Shown here: one piece after another, positions 1 through 5,462 of the stretch
Layout of the letters: every line of letters starts with the position of its first letter
Position numbering within the stretch: position 1 is the stretch's first letter
NCBI GenBank assembly: GCA_018609785.1
Contig: JAHEOE010000027.1
Coordinates: 1-6,223, forward strand
Origin: Minisyncoccota bacterium
Lineage (GTDB): Bacteria > Patescibacteriota > Minisyncoccia > SW-4-49-11
Direction: 5' to 3'
Length of the DNA: 6,223 nt
Position numbers and translations under genes: made by a program
The notes under the pieces: model-generated
Databases searched by the model: none
The model's input: the letters and a program-made list of their open reading frames with translations, nothing else
Told to the model about the DNA's origin: nothing

Positions 1-1296
1 CCCAACGTCCCGGTTCACGAAGTTCAAAAAAGCGAGTTTGTGGGCTGGATCTCTCGCACAAATGAAATGGAGCTTCTGCGCCGGGAACGGGATCGGGAGG
101 AGTTCTTCAACGGGCGTTATGTGCGGAAGGCGATGGACGACGCTCGCTCCGCGCTGATTATGAACGACGCCTCAGAGGGCCAACGTAGGCGGAATGTGCG
201 GGATCAGCCCGACAACGCCTATAACAATCCAGTAGATGAGATTTGGATGTACGTAGACCTCATTCCATCGGAGTGGAACTTGGGTTCTTCTCAAGAGCCT
301 GAAAAGTGGCAGTTTGGCGTGGCGGGAGATAGCGTGATTATCGCTGCGAGGCCGTTGAATCTTGACCACAACAAATTCCCCGTTGTAGTAGCTTCTCCAG
401 ACTACGACGGCCATTCCATCGCCCCGCCGTCGCGGATGGAGATCGTGCAGGATATGCAGCAGATCATTGATTTCCTCTACTCAAGCCACTTGATGAACAT
501 TCGGAAAGCTATTAACGATATGTTCATCGTGGACCCGAAGCTGGTGAATATCCACGACGTGAAAGATCCGAAGCCCGGAAAGCTGATCAGGATGCGCCGA
601 ATGGCGTGGGGGCAGGGGAGGATTGATGAAGGAATCCAGCAGCTTGACGTAGCGGATGTTACAAAGGGCCACATCGAGGAGGGAAGCTATCTCCTCAACG
701 TAATGGAGCAGTCAACGGGCGCTACGGATATGGCAAAAGGAGTTGTGCAGAACGAAGGGCCGAGGATCAGCGCGGCGGCTTCTCAGGGAGCGCGTCAAAG
801 CGTTCTTTCCAGAATGGAGAAAGCGGCACGGATCATTGGCTACCAAGCACATCAGCCTCTTGGAAAACTGTTGGCTTATCAAACTCAACAGCTGATGAGC
901 AGAGAAACGTGGGTGAAGATCCAAGGCGAGCAGAATCAACAGAGCGGAAAGGGCTTTTCACAAGAGGTCCAAGGCGGGAAGGTAAAGGTTGAGCCTGAGG
1001 ATATTGTAATCCCCTTCGACATAACCGCAACCGATCCCTCTGTTCCGGGCTCAGAGGATGTGGAAACTTGGACGAACCTTTACCAAGTCGTAGCGCAGAA
1101 TCCGCAACTTGCTAAGCAGTTTGATATGGTAAAGATGTTCAAACACATCGCCCGCCAAATGGGCGCTAAGAACATCGATAACTTCGTCCAGAGAACTCAG
1201 CGGCCAGAAGTGAGGCCTGATGAAGAGGTGGCGAGGGAAAGAGAACGCGGTAATCTTCAACCAATGGATACACAGCAAAATGGCTCAGGGACTTAA
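1..1296 (+). CDS. Phage portal protein, C-terminal part (5' end cut by window)
   Basis: The portal forms the twelve-subunit ring at one capsid vertex through which DNA is packaged and ejected and on which the tail is built. The frame is open from base 1, so the GTG at 40 is an internal valine and not a start; 431 codons are present. Counting codons from base 1, FPVVVASPDYDG (about 126) followed by a helix with QDMQQIIDFLYSS (about 150) resembles the stem and wing of portals of SU10-like phages. GATDMAKGVVQNEGPRISAA (about 240) corresponds to the conserved GxTD...GxR(S/T)A stretch. PFDITATDPSVPG followed by a helical tail with NPQLAKQFDMVKMF and GAKNIDNF (about 338-395) is also typical of this group. 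The last 40 residues are charged and Gln-rich, probably flexible. The gene overlaps the next one by 17 bases. The missing N-terminus probably amounts to a few hundred codons upstream. The family call is from recalled sequence patterns, not a search. Confidence 0.87.
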   Translation, partial: PNVPVHEVQKSEFVGWISRTNEMELLRRERDREEFFNGRYVRKAMDDARSALIMNDASEGQRRRNVRDQPDNAYNNPVDEIWMYVDLIPSEWNLGSSQEPEKWQFGVAGDSVIIAARPLNLDHNKFPVVVASPDYDGHSIAPPSRMEIVQDMQQIIDFLYSSHLMNIRKAINDMFIVDPKLVNIHDVKDPKPGKLIRMRRMAWGQGRIDEGIQQLDVADVTKGHIEEGSYLLNVMEQSTGATDMAKGVVQNEGPRISAAASQGARQSVLSRMEKAARIIGYQAHQPLGKLLAYQTQQLMSRETWVKIQGEQNQQSGKGFSQEVQGGKVKVEPEDIVIPFDITATDPSVPGSEDVETWTNLYQVVAQNPQLAKQFDMVKMFKHIARQMGAKNIDNFVQRTQRPEVRPDEEVARERERGNLQPMDTQQNGSGT

Positions 1297-1588
1297 CCTT
1301 GACTTTTCCAACCAAGACACACAACAATATGCCTTCGGTCGCCATCCCGACGACGCGGAGCTGAAAAGCTCTCCGAATGAGGTCAAGAACGTGCTGGAAA
1401 CACACGTTTGGGATGACATAGAACAACTGATCGAAGAGAGGCTTGAACGGTTAACTGACTCGCTCATCAGAGCAGAGGAAGAAAAGAACATTCGCAGAAT
1501 CCAGGGCGAGATCCAAGGCTGGAGAGCAGTTAAGGATCTGCCTGATATCCTAATCCAGTATCTCCAACAGCAAAACGAAAACCGATAG
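1280..1588 (+). CDS. Small helical protein between portal and scaffold, function unknown
   Basis: This encodes 102 residues and ends in TAG. I do not recognise a named family, although short proteins of this style often sit between portal and scaffold genes. Residues 1-32 look extended and polar. Residues 33-68 (ETHVWDDIEQLIEERLERL and onward) and 69-97 look like two amphipathic charged helices joined near EEEKNIRRIQGEIQG, suggesting a helical hairpin or coiled coil that oligomerises. There is no signal peptide or membrane segment. An in-frame ATG at 1220 would add 20 residues (MKRWRGKEN...), but it lies deep inside the portal gene and gives a basic, unrelated-looking extension. I chose ATG 1280 because it starts MAQGLNLDF and overlaps the portal end by only 17 bases. 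No Shine-Dalgarno is visible before 1280; translation may depend on ribosomes finishing the portal. A role in portal or procapsid assembly is inferred from position only. Confidence 0.75.
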   Translation: MAQGLNLDFSNQDTQQYAFGRHPDDAELKSSPNEVKNVLETHVWDDIEQLIEERLERLTDSLIRAEEEKNIRRIQGEIQGWRAVKDLPDILIQYLQQQNENR

Positions 1589-1590
1589 TC

Positions 1591-2439
1591 ATGGCTGAGA
1601 ACACAGAAGAATCCGAAACCACCACTACCGAAGCGCCTGAGTCGGAAGTTGACAAAATGGTTCAGCAGCTCGGGAACTTTGAGCCTGAGTCCACAGAAGC
1701 GCCAAGGGAGGAAACTCCGCAGGAGGAAACTCCTGACCAAACTGAAGAATCAAAGTCGGGGGAACAGCGTGAAGGCGAGGCAGTTGAAGCCAACGAAGAA
1801 GGAGAAGAAACCCCGGAAGAAGTTCAGCAGCTTCAGGAGAAGATCGAGGAGCTTGAATCCAAGCTAGAGGGAGGAGAGGAAGAAAGCTCGGAAGAGGAAG
1901 AAAGTGAAGAAAGCGGAGAGGAAAAAGGCGAAGAAGCCTCGATCCTAGACCTCTCGGAAGAGGAGTTTGTTGAAGACCCGGACGTTCACGCTGAAATTGT
2001 TTCCGATCCAGAGAGCTTCAACGAGTTCCTTCGGAGCTTTGGTGAGAAGGTAAGTGCGCTTACTCAAGAAAAGGTTTTCGAGCAACTTCCTCAACTGGTT
2101 CAGAAAGAGGCCGCGAAGCGCGTTGATCAGCGCATGACGGTTCGGAGTTTTTGGAATGATAATCCCGAACTGGAAGAGCATCGCGAGGTAGTTGCGAAGA
2201 AAGCGAACCAATACAACAGCGAAAACCCGGACGCCTCGCTTGAGGAAGTGTTCGACAACGCCGCTGAAATGGCGCGTCGGGAGCTTGATATTGAACAGCA
2301 GGCTCAGGAAGCTGACAATGAGGCACAGGAAAATCCGGCCTTTACTCCCGACCAACGCGGAGGAAATGGCTCTCGGCCTCAGCCTGAAACAGAGGAGGAA
2401 CAGGACGAACTCGACAAAATGCTTTCAGTAATGGGCTAG
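1591..2439 (+). CDS. Capsid scaffolding protein (acidic, coiled coil)
   Basis: This 282-residue protein is probably the internal scaffold that guides capsid protein into a procapsid and is then lost. Residues 1-115 are extremely rich in Glu, Ser, Thr and Pro and probably disordered, broken by a coiled-coil stretch at about 76-92 (EEVQQLQEKIEELESKLEG). Residues 116-182 contain a predicted helical region (ESFNEFLRSFGEKVSALTQE). Residues 186-232 (SFWNDNPELEEHREVVAKKA, then NPDASLEEVFDNAAEMARREL) match the pattern FW..NPEL..hR..V...AN....NPD.SLEEV that I associate with scaffolds of SU10-like phages. The final ten residues, ELDKMLSVMG, form a short helix of the kind that scaffolds use to touch capsid protein, and they echo residues 19-28. 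Position just before the capsid gene supports the call. It starts two bases after the previous stop, with no Shine-Dalgarno (context gatagtcATG). No protease gene or motif is seen here. Confidence 0.82.
   Translation: MAENTEESETTTTEAPESEVDKMVQQLGNFEPESTEAPREETPQEETPDQTEESKSGEQREGEAVEANEEGEETPEEVQQLQEKIEELESKLEGGEEESSEEEESEESGEEKGEEASILDLSEEEFVEDPDVHAEIVSDPESFNEFLRSFGEKVSALTQEKVFEQLPQLVQKEAAKRVDQRMTVRSFWNDNPELEEHREVVAKKANQYNSENPDASLEEVFDNAAEMARRELDIEQQAQEADNEAQENPAFTPDQRGGNGSRPQPETEEEQDELDKMLSVMG
1645..1674 (+). other. Scaffold end motif, N-terminal copy
   Basis: Encodes EVDKMVQQLG, scaffold residues 19-28. It matches the protein's last ten residues (ELDKMLSVMG) at five identical and three conservative positions. 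At DNA level only gacaaaatg is shared exactly, so any duplication is old or the likeness is convergent. It may be a short capsid- or self-binding helix; this is inference. Confidence 0.4.
1707..1733 (+). repeat. In-frame tandem repeat GGAGGAAACTCC in scaffold gene
   Basis: Two exact 12-base copies, at 1707-1718 and 1722-1733, spaced 15 bases apart, so five codons. They encode the run REETPQEETP in the disordered acidic part of the scaffold. This looks like a small slippage duplication in a low-complexity segment whose length is probably free to vary. Confidence 0.8.
2407..2436 (+). other. Scaffold end motif, C-terminal copy
   Basis: Encodes ELDKMLSVMG, the last ten residues of the scaffold directly before the TAG stop. 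A short amphipathic helix at the scaffold terminus is where several phage scaffolds bind coat protein, so this is the more likely functional copy. Its partner lies at 1645-1674. Confidence 0.45.
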
Positions 2440-2445
2440 ATCGTC

Positions 2446-2814
2446 ATGGCTACGAGAAACGCTCTAGCAATTTACGGAATCAACGTCTTTGGAGACTCGA
2501 CAACTTTCGAGAACGACGTTGAGTTCGAGGGAAATGGTGATGGGCTCGAACTTTTCACGCGAGAGGCTAGCGTAGAGCGTGGAAAGGCTCTCACGCTGCC
2601 GGAGAATACTTCCGGTATGGTGTTTGTCTCGACCCAGGAAGATGGAGAAATCCTCTCTACAAACCGGGACGGCTCGGCGGTCTCGGTAACGGGAGATGTT
2701 TCTGGCGTTGAGGTTGGCGATCTGGCCGAAAACGACGGGGTGAATATCGCAAACGTAGGCGAAGAAGCTAAGAAGGTGCAAGTTTTCTACCTCTTTCACT
2801 CAGACTCCGAATAA
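2446..2814 (+). CDS. Small acidic beta-rich protein, possible head decoration or head-fibre protein
   Basis: This 122-residue protein has no Cys or Trp and is very acidic (about 23 Asp/Glu against 7 Lys/Arg by hand count). The first part, INVFGDSTTFENDVEFEGNG (residues 12-31), has the alternating G-D-x-T-F-x-x-D-V-x-F-x-G pattern of beta-repeat segments common in phage fibres and head fibres. The rest (for example GMVFVSTQEDGEILSTNRDG at 57-76 and KVQVFYLFHSD at 110-120) looks like short beta strands and turns. There is no signal peptide or membrane segment. Lying between scaffold and capsid genes, with gaps of 6 and 12 bases, it sits where many phages keep a decoration or stabilising protein. 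That role is inferred from position and composition; I do not recognise the family. A virion-surface fibre or a capsid-assembly cofactor are alternatives. The start context (gatcgtcATGGCT) closely resembles that of the scaffold gene and lacks a Shine-Dalgarno. Confidence 0.78.
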   Translation: MATRNALAIYGINVFGDSTTFENDVEFEGNGDGLELFTREASVERGKALTLPENTSGMVFVSTQEDGEILSTNRDGSAVSVTGDVSGVEVGDLAENDGVNIANVGEEAKKVQVFYLFHSDSE

Positions 2815-2826
2815 TTAACTAAGAAA

Positions 2827-4125
2827 ATGCCTTTTCTTGGACTGCGCGACACACTAGATTGGGGCGCTAACACACGTCCTGAAGATTGGCGGGAGATGAT
2901 TATGTATCTCTATCCAAATGGCCGGGCGCCTCTCACAGCGCTTTCGTCCATGATGGATCTGGAGAGAACCTTCGACCCGCACTACCACTGGTTCCTCAAG
3001 AAATTCCCTGAGCAGGCGGGGAACATCAATAACGTCGGTACGGCTCTGCCCGTTAGCTCCAACGCCAAGACCTCTGCTCAGAACAGCGGGTCGACGTTCT
3101 ACATCACCGTTGATCAGGCGGTGCAGGAGGAGTTCCGTGTTGGCTTTACCGTTCTGCTCACGCAGAAAGGTGACTATCGGTACAACACTCGAGCGGAGGT
3201 TATCTCGAAGGGCCAGGACGGAAACAGTGACTACTACCTCGAGGTCGAGCTTCTGGAGGATGAGGATGGAACGTATCCCATCAACGATGGTGAAAGTGAC
3301 CTCTGGGTCGAGCAGATTGGCTCGGCGCACGCTGAAGGCGCGAATATGCCGGAAGCCATTAGCTACGACGAATCGGAGGGAGATAACTACACTCAGATCT
3401 TCCGCACTCCGCTGAAAATCACGCGGACGACGAAGCAGACTCGCTTCCGTTCTACCGGAGACGCTGCGCGGCGGAAGGAGGAAATGAAGGCTGAGGCGCT
3501 TGACCTCCATAGCGTCGAGATGGAGAAGGCGTTCATTTGGGGCGAGAAAGGCGTTGATACCTCCGGCGATGAGCCGAAGCGTTACACTCGGGGAATCGTT
3601 ACCGCTCTGGAGAAAGAGGGTCCGGCGCAGAATATCGATGACTTCCAGGGCAACGGGAACTATACCGGAACGTGGCTCGCTGATGGGAAGGACTGGCTGA
3701 ACGAGCGGCTGGAGATCCTTTTCCGCTATGGCACAGGTGAAAAGATGGTGCTGTGTGGCTCGGGTGCGCTGAAAGGTCTTAACGACCTCGCTGAGGAGCT
3801 TGGGACCTACAACATTGACGAGACTCAGACCACATTCGGGATGAGCCTCAAGCGTTGGCTCACGCCCTTTGGCACTGTGATGCTGAAAACGCATCCGCTG
3901 ATGTCCCGTTCCCCGGCGTGGAGGAATCAGATGATTGTCCTCGAACCGCGTCGGCTGCGTATGCGGCACGTTCAGGATACCATCTACAAAACTGATCCCT
4001 CGGAGGATCAGACCACCAACGACTCCCGTGACCGGGACGAGGAGGAGTTCCTGACAGAGATCGGGCTGGAATACGGCCACCTCAACACGATGGGACTTCT
4101 TGGCAGTGTTGGTGTCGATAACTAA
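2827..4125 (+). CDS. Major capsid protein, SU10-like (DUF5309 type)
   Basis: This 432-residue protein is the likely shell subunit, with the HK97-type fold expected for the family. The N-terminal arm, residues 1-60, includes NGRAPLTALSSMMDLERTF. Residues 193-239 (RTPLKITRTTKQTRFRSTGD, then an Arg/Lys/Glu-rich helix ending in EMEKAFIWGEKG) match the conserved spine helix pattern of SU10 major head proteins. Residues 306-325 (KMVLCGSGALKGLNDLAEEL), 350-383 (TVMLKTHPLMS, then VLEPRRLRMRHVQDT) and 404-425 (DEEEFLTEIGLEYGHLNTMG) match the C-terminal part of the family: HPL.SR, a run of Pro-Arg-Arg-Leu-Arg, then an E-F-L-T-E-x-G-L-E stretch. There is no obvious N-terminal propeptide or cleavage site. 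It is acidic (about 71 Asp/Glu, 46 Lys/Arg). Phenylalanine is mostly TTC (12 of 15), unlike the last gene of the window, as expected for a highly expressed gene. It starts after AT-rich ttaactaagaaa with no Shine-Dalgarno. Confidence 0.9.
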   Translation: MPFLGLRDTLDWGANTRPEDWREMIMYLYPNGRAPLTALSSMMDLERTFDPHYHWFLKKFPEQAGNINNVGTALPVSSNAKTSAQNSGSTFYITVDQAVQEEFRVGFTVLLTQKGDYRYNTRAEVISKGQDGNSDYYLEVELLEDEDGTYPINDGESDLWVEQIGSAHAEGANMPEAISYDESEGDNYTQIFRTPLKITRTTKQTRFRSTGDAARRKEEMKAEALDLHSVEMEKAFIWGEKGVDTSGDEPKRYTRGIVTALEKEGPAQNIDDFQGNGNYTGTWLADGKDWLNERLEILFRYGTGEKMVLCGSGALKGLNDLAEELGTYNIDETQTTFGMSLKRWLTPFGTVMLKTHPLMSRSPAWRNQMIVLEPRRLRMRHVQDTIYKTDPSEDQTTNDSRDRDEEEFLTEIGLEYGHLNTMGLLGSVGVDN

Positions 4126-4148
4126 TCTCACGAACTAGCTAAACCATT

Positions 4149-4340
4149 ATGCCTGGAACTAGCAATCAAAGCGTCAACCGCTCTCACCGCGAGGAGGAAG
4201 GGAACAAGCCGGGTGGAAGTCCGAACGCGCCTGACAGCGATAGCGGATCTTTCACTCATCCTGCTCCTCCGCAGAGCGGTCGGCCTACGCAGGAAACGGG
4301 TTCTCAGTCCGCGCCTGCTCCTGACCGTGAGGATGAATAA
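4149..4340 (+). CDS. 63-residue disordered Pro/Ser/Gly-rich protein between capsid and adaptor
   Basis: This tiny protein contains no Leu, Ile, Tyr, Trp or Cys and only one Phe and one Val, against 10 Pro, 10 Ser and 7 Gly, so it cannot form an ordinary folded core and should be disordered. It ends with the acidic run DREDE. It is probably a real gene: it fills the only space between capsid and adaptor, follows the capsid stop by 23 bases, and its TAA shares its last A with the adaptor ATG (TAATG), an arrangement that favours translational coupling. The lack of hydrophobic residues raises the possibility that it is a leader whose translation feeds ribosomes to the adaptor, or a flexible linker-type virion peptide. 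I do not recognise a family. No Shine-Dalgarno precedes its start (ctaaaccattATG). The 23-base gap shows no hairpin terminator. Confidence 0.68.
   Translation: MPGTSNQSVNRSHREEEGNKPGGSPNAPDSDSGSFTHPAPPQSGRPTQETGSQSAPAPDREDE
4329..4332 (+). promoter_or_regulatory. Shine-Dalgarno-like GAGG before adaptor gene
   Basis: GAGG lies seven bases before the adaptor ATG at 4340, inside the end of the preceding gene. It is the only well-spaced Shine-Dalgarno-like site found before any of the eight visible starts. It also encodes part of the acidic tail of the 63-residue protein, so it may be coincidental. Confidence 0.4.
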
Positions 4341-5032
4341 TGACTCTCGTAGAAATACGCGAGCGGCTCATTATTGCAACGGGGCGTACTGATCTCGTAG
4401 TTGACACTACGAACTACGCCGACGATGGAGCGGATTGGTATATTCAAGCGGGGCAGAGGTTTTTAGACGATGAACTGCCAACGCCTAAGTCCCTCGCTGA
4501 GGTAGAAAAAACTATCTCGGCGGGGGACGCGTCGGTTTCTTTTCCAAACATTCGGGCGATTGAGACTGTTCGGCTTCAAGAAAGCGGCGAGCAGCCTAGT
4601 TTTCTTGATCGCGTTCCGCTGAGAGAGTTCTACAACCGCTTTGGGGACTTAACGTATCTCCAGAATCAGGCGGAACAGGATAAGCCTACGCGCTACGCGC
4701 TTGGGATTCACCGTGACGGATCTGCCTCCGCTACGGAGCTATCGGAACGGCTTATCGTTTTTCATCCTCGGGCGGATAAGGAATATACGCTGGTAATCAC
4801 AACTGCGTATTTCTCTACTCCGCTAGAGCAAGATAGCGATGAATCGTGGTGGAGCCTTCAATATCCCGAAGTGTTAGTTTTAGCCGCACGTCGGGCTATT
4901 GAAATTGATCACCGGAACCGACAAGGCGTTCAGGAGTTCGAGCGGCAAATTCAGAAGCGGGTCCAGCAGATTGACTCGAACTTGGTTCAAGAGGATTCCT
5001 TCAACAAGGGCCAAATGAATAATGCCTGGTGA
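4340..5032 (+). CDS. Head-to-tail adaptor (connector) protein
   Basis: This 230-residue protein probably forms the ring that docks under the portal after packaging and provides the platform for the tail. The N-terminal half carries LIIATGRTDLVVDTTNYADD followed by GADWYIQAGQRFLDDELP (residues 10-47). The pattern GR.DLVVDT..YADNGAD.yIn.GQR.LD is one I strongly associate with adaptor proteins of SU10-like and other phages. The central part (residues 55-160) is beta-rich (FPNIRAIETVRLQ, RLIVFHPRADKEYTLVITTA), and the C-terminal 60 residues (YPEVLVLAARRAIEIDHRN and onward) form helices that in this family contact the portal. It has no signal peptide. The stop/start overlap with the previous gene suggests coupled translation, and its 3' end overlaps the next gene by 11 bases. 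Placement right after the capsid region supports the call. A gp6-like connector of siphoviruses is a related alternative with the same role. Confidence 0.84.
   Translation: MTLVEIRERLIIATGRTDLVVDTTNYADDGADWYIQAGQRFLDDELPTPKSLAEVEKTISAGDASVSFPNIRAIETVRLQESGEQPSFLDRVPLREFYNRFGDLTYLQNQAEQDKPTRYALGIHRDGSASATELSERLIVFHPRADKEYTLVITTAYFSTPLEQDSDESWWSLQYPEVLVLAARRAIEIDHRNRQGVQEFERQIQKRVQQIDSNLVQEDSFNKGQMNNAW
5006..5010 (+). promoter_or_regulatory. Weak AAGGG site before the 146-residue gene
   Basis: AAGGG ends 11 bases before the ATG at 5022, a long spacing for a Shine-Dalgarno, and lies inside the adaptor coding region. It supports the 5022 start only weakly; translational coupling through the 11-base overlap is at least as likely. 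Confidence 0.25.
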
Positions 5033-5462
5033 GGAAGAGCTTCTGGATATGTCGTTCCGTGAAGCGCGGAAAAACGGCTTGGTGCGTGAGTGGCAAGAAG
5101 CGCATCGGCCTGATGAGCCTGAAAAGAAAACTGTTCCCTTTACGCAGCGGACGAAAGAGCCGCTTCCCGGAGACGAAATTGGCGTGGCTCAGGTTCCGCA
5201 AAGAGGAGAGTTGGAGAAGATAGTTATCCAGCTAAAAGGCAACGTGGAGTCTCACTACTTCTTGCGGCTTAGGCTCCAAAGGGGTAAGTCGGAAATGAGG
5301 ACTACGGTTGAGAATCTTTCCAAACAAATGGAACTTCGAGACTTTGAGGTTGATCTCCAGTTGAAGAAAGGAGATGTTGTTTCGGTAACTTTGGAAAGCG
5401 AAGAAAATGAGGCAGTAGGGCTCGTGGAAAGTGTTGTGACAATTGAAACCTCTCATGCGTGA
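5022..5462 (+). CDS. Unrecognised phage protein, charged N-terminus and beta-rich C-terminal domain
   Basis: This encodes 146 residues. Residues 4-30 are a charged predicted helix (EEELLDMSFREARKNGLVRE). Residues 31-60 form a linker containing KKTVPFTQRTKEPLPGDEIG. Residues 61-142 are alternating short hydrophobic strands (ELEKIVIQLKGNVESHYFLR, then FEVDLQLKKGDVVSVTLE, and VGLVESVVTIE), suggesting a small beta-sandwich. There is no membrane segment, signal peptide or Cys. The start at 5022 overlaps the adaptor by 11 bases and its stop overlaps the next gene by eight, so it is likely translated with both. Lying between adaptor and the putative tail hub, it could be a head-completion, tail-decoration or fibre-attachment protein, but nothing in the sequence decides this. 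I do not recognise a family. Confidence 0.78.
   Translation: MPGEEELLDMSFREARKNGLVREWQEAHRPDEPEKKTVPFTQRTKEPLPGDEIGVAQVPQRGELEKIVIQLKGNVESHYFLRLRLQRGKSEMRTTVENLSKQMELRDFEVDLQLKKGDVVSVTLESEENEAVGLVESVVTIETSHA

Noticed and set aside
40..42. GTG as the portal start
   Set aside because: The frame is open upstream to base 1 and the upstream codons read as ordinary protein. The remaining length is too short for a whole portal, so the gene is cut by the window.
1285..1740. A 151-codon minus-strand frame rich in Ser, Phe and Arg
   Set aside because: It spans the end of one + gene and the start of the scaffold. Its Ser/Phe composition is the complement of Glu- and Gln-rich codons on the + strand.
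3110..3415. A + strand frame in another phase inside the capsid gene
   Set aside because: Its translation is Arg/Ser-rich with low information, and it is fully nested in the capsid gene with no start signal. It is a shadow frame.
2854..4131. A 425-codon open frame on the minus strand opposite the capsid gene
   Set aside because: It mirrors the capsid gene codon by codon. Its translation is Arg/Leu/Val-rich with no recognisable domain, and the + strand frame is a clear capsid protein. Long antisense frames arise from codon bias.
4126..4148. Transcription terminator or promoter in the gap after the capsid gene
   Set aside because: Only 23 bases, with no inverted repeat followed by a T-run and no convincing -35/-10 pair.
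4506..4512. A-run (aaaaaac) as a possible programmed frameshift site in the adaptor gene
   Set aside because: In the adaptor frame the codons fall as gaa-aaa-act, so the heptamer is not in the slippery phase, and the zero frame continues to a full-length adaptor.
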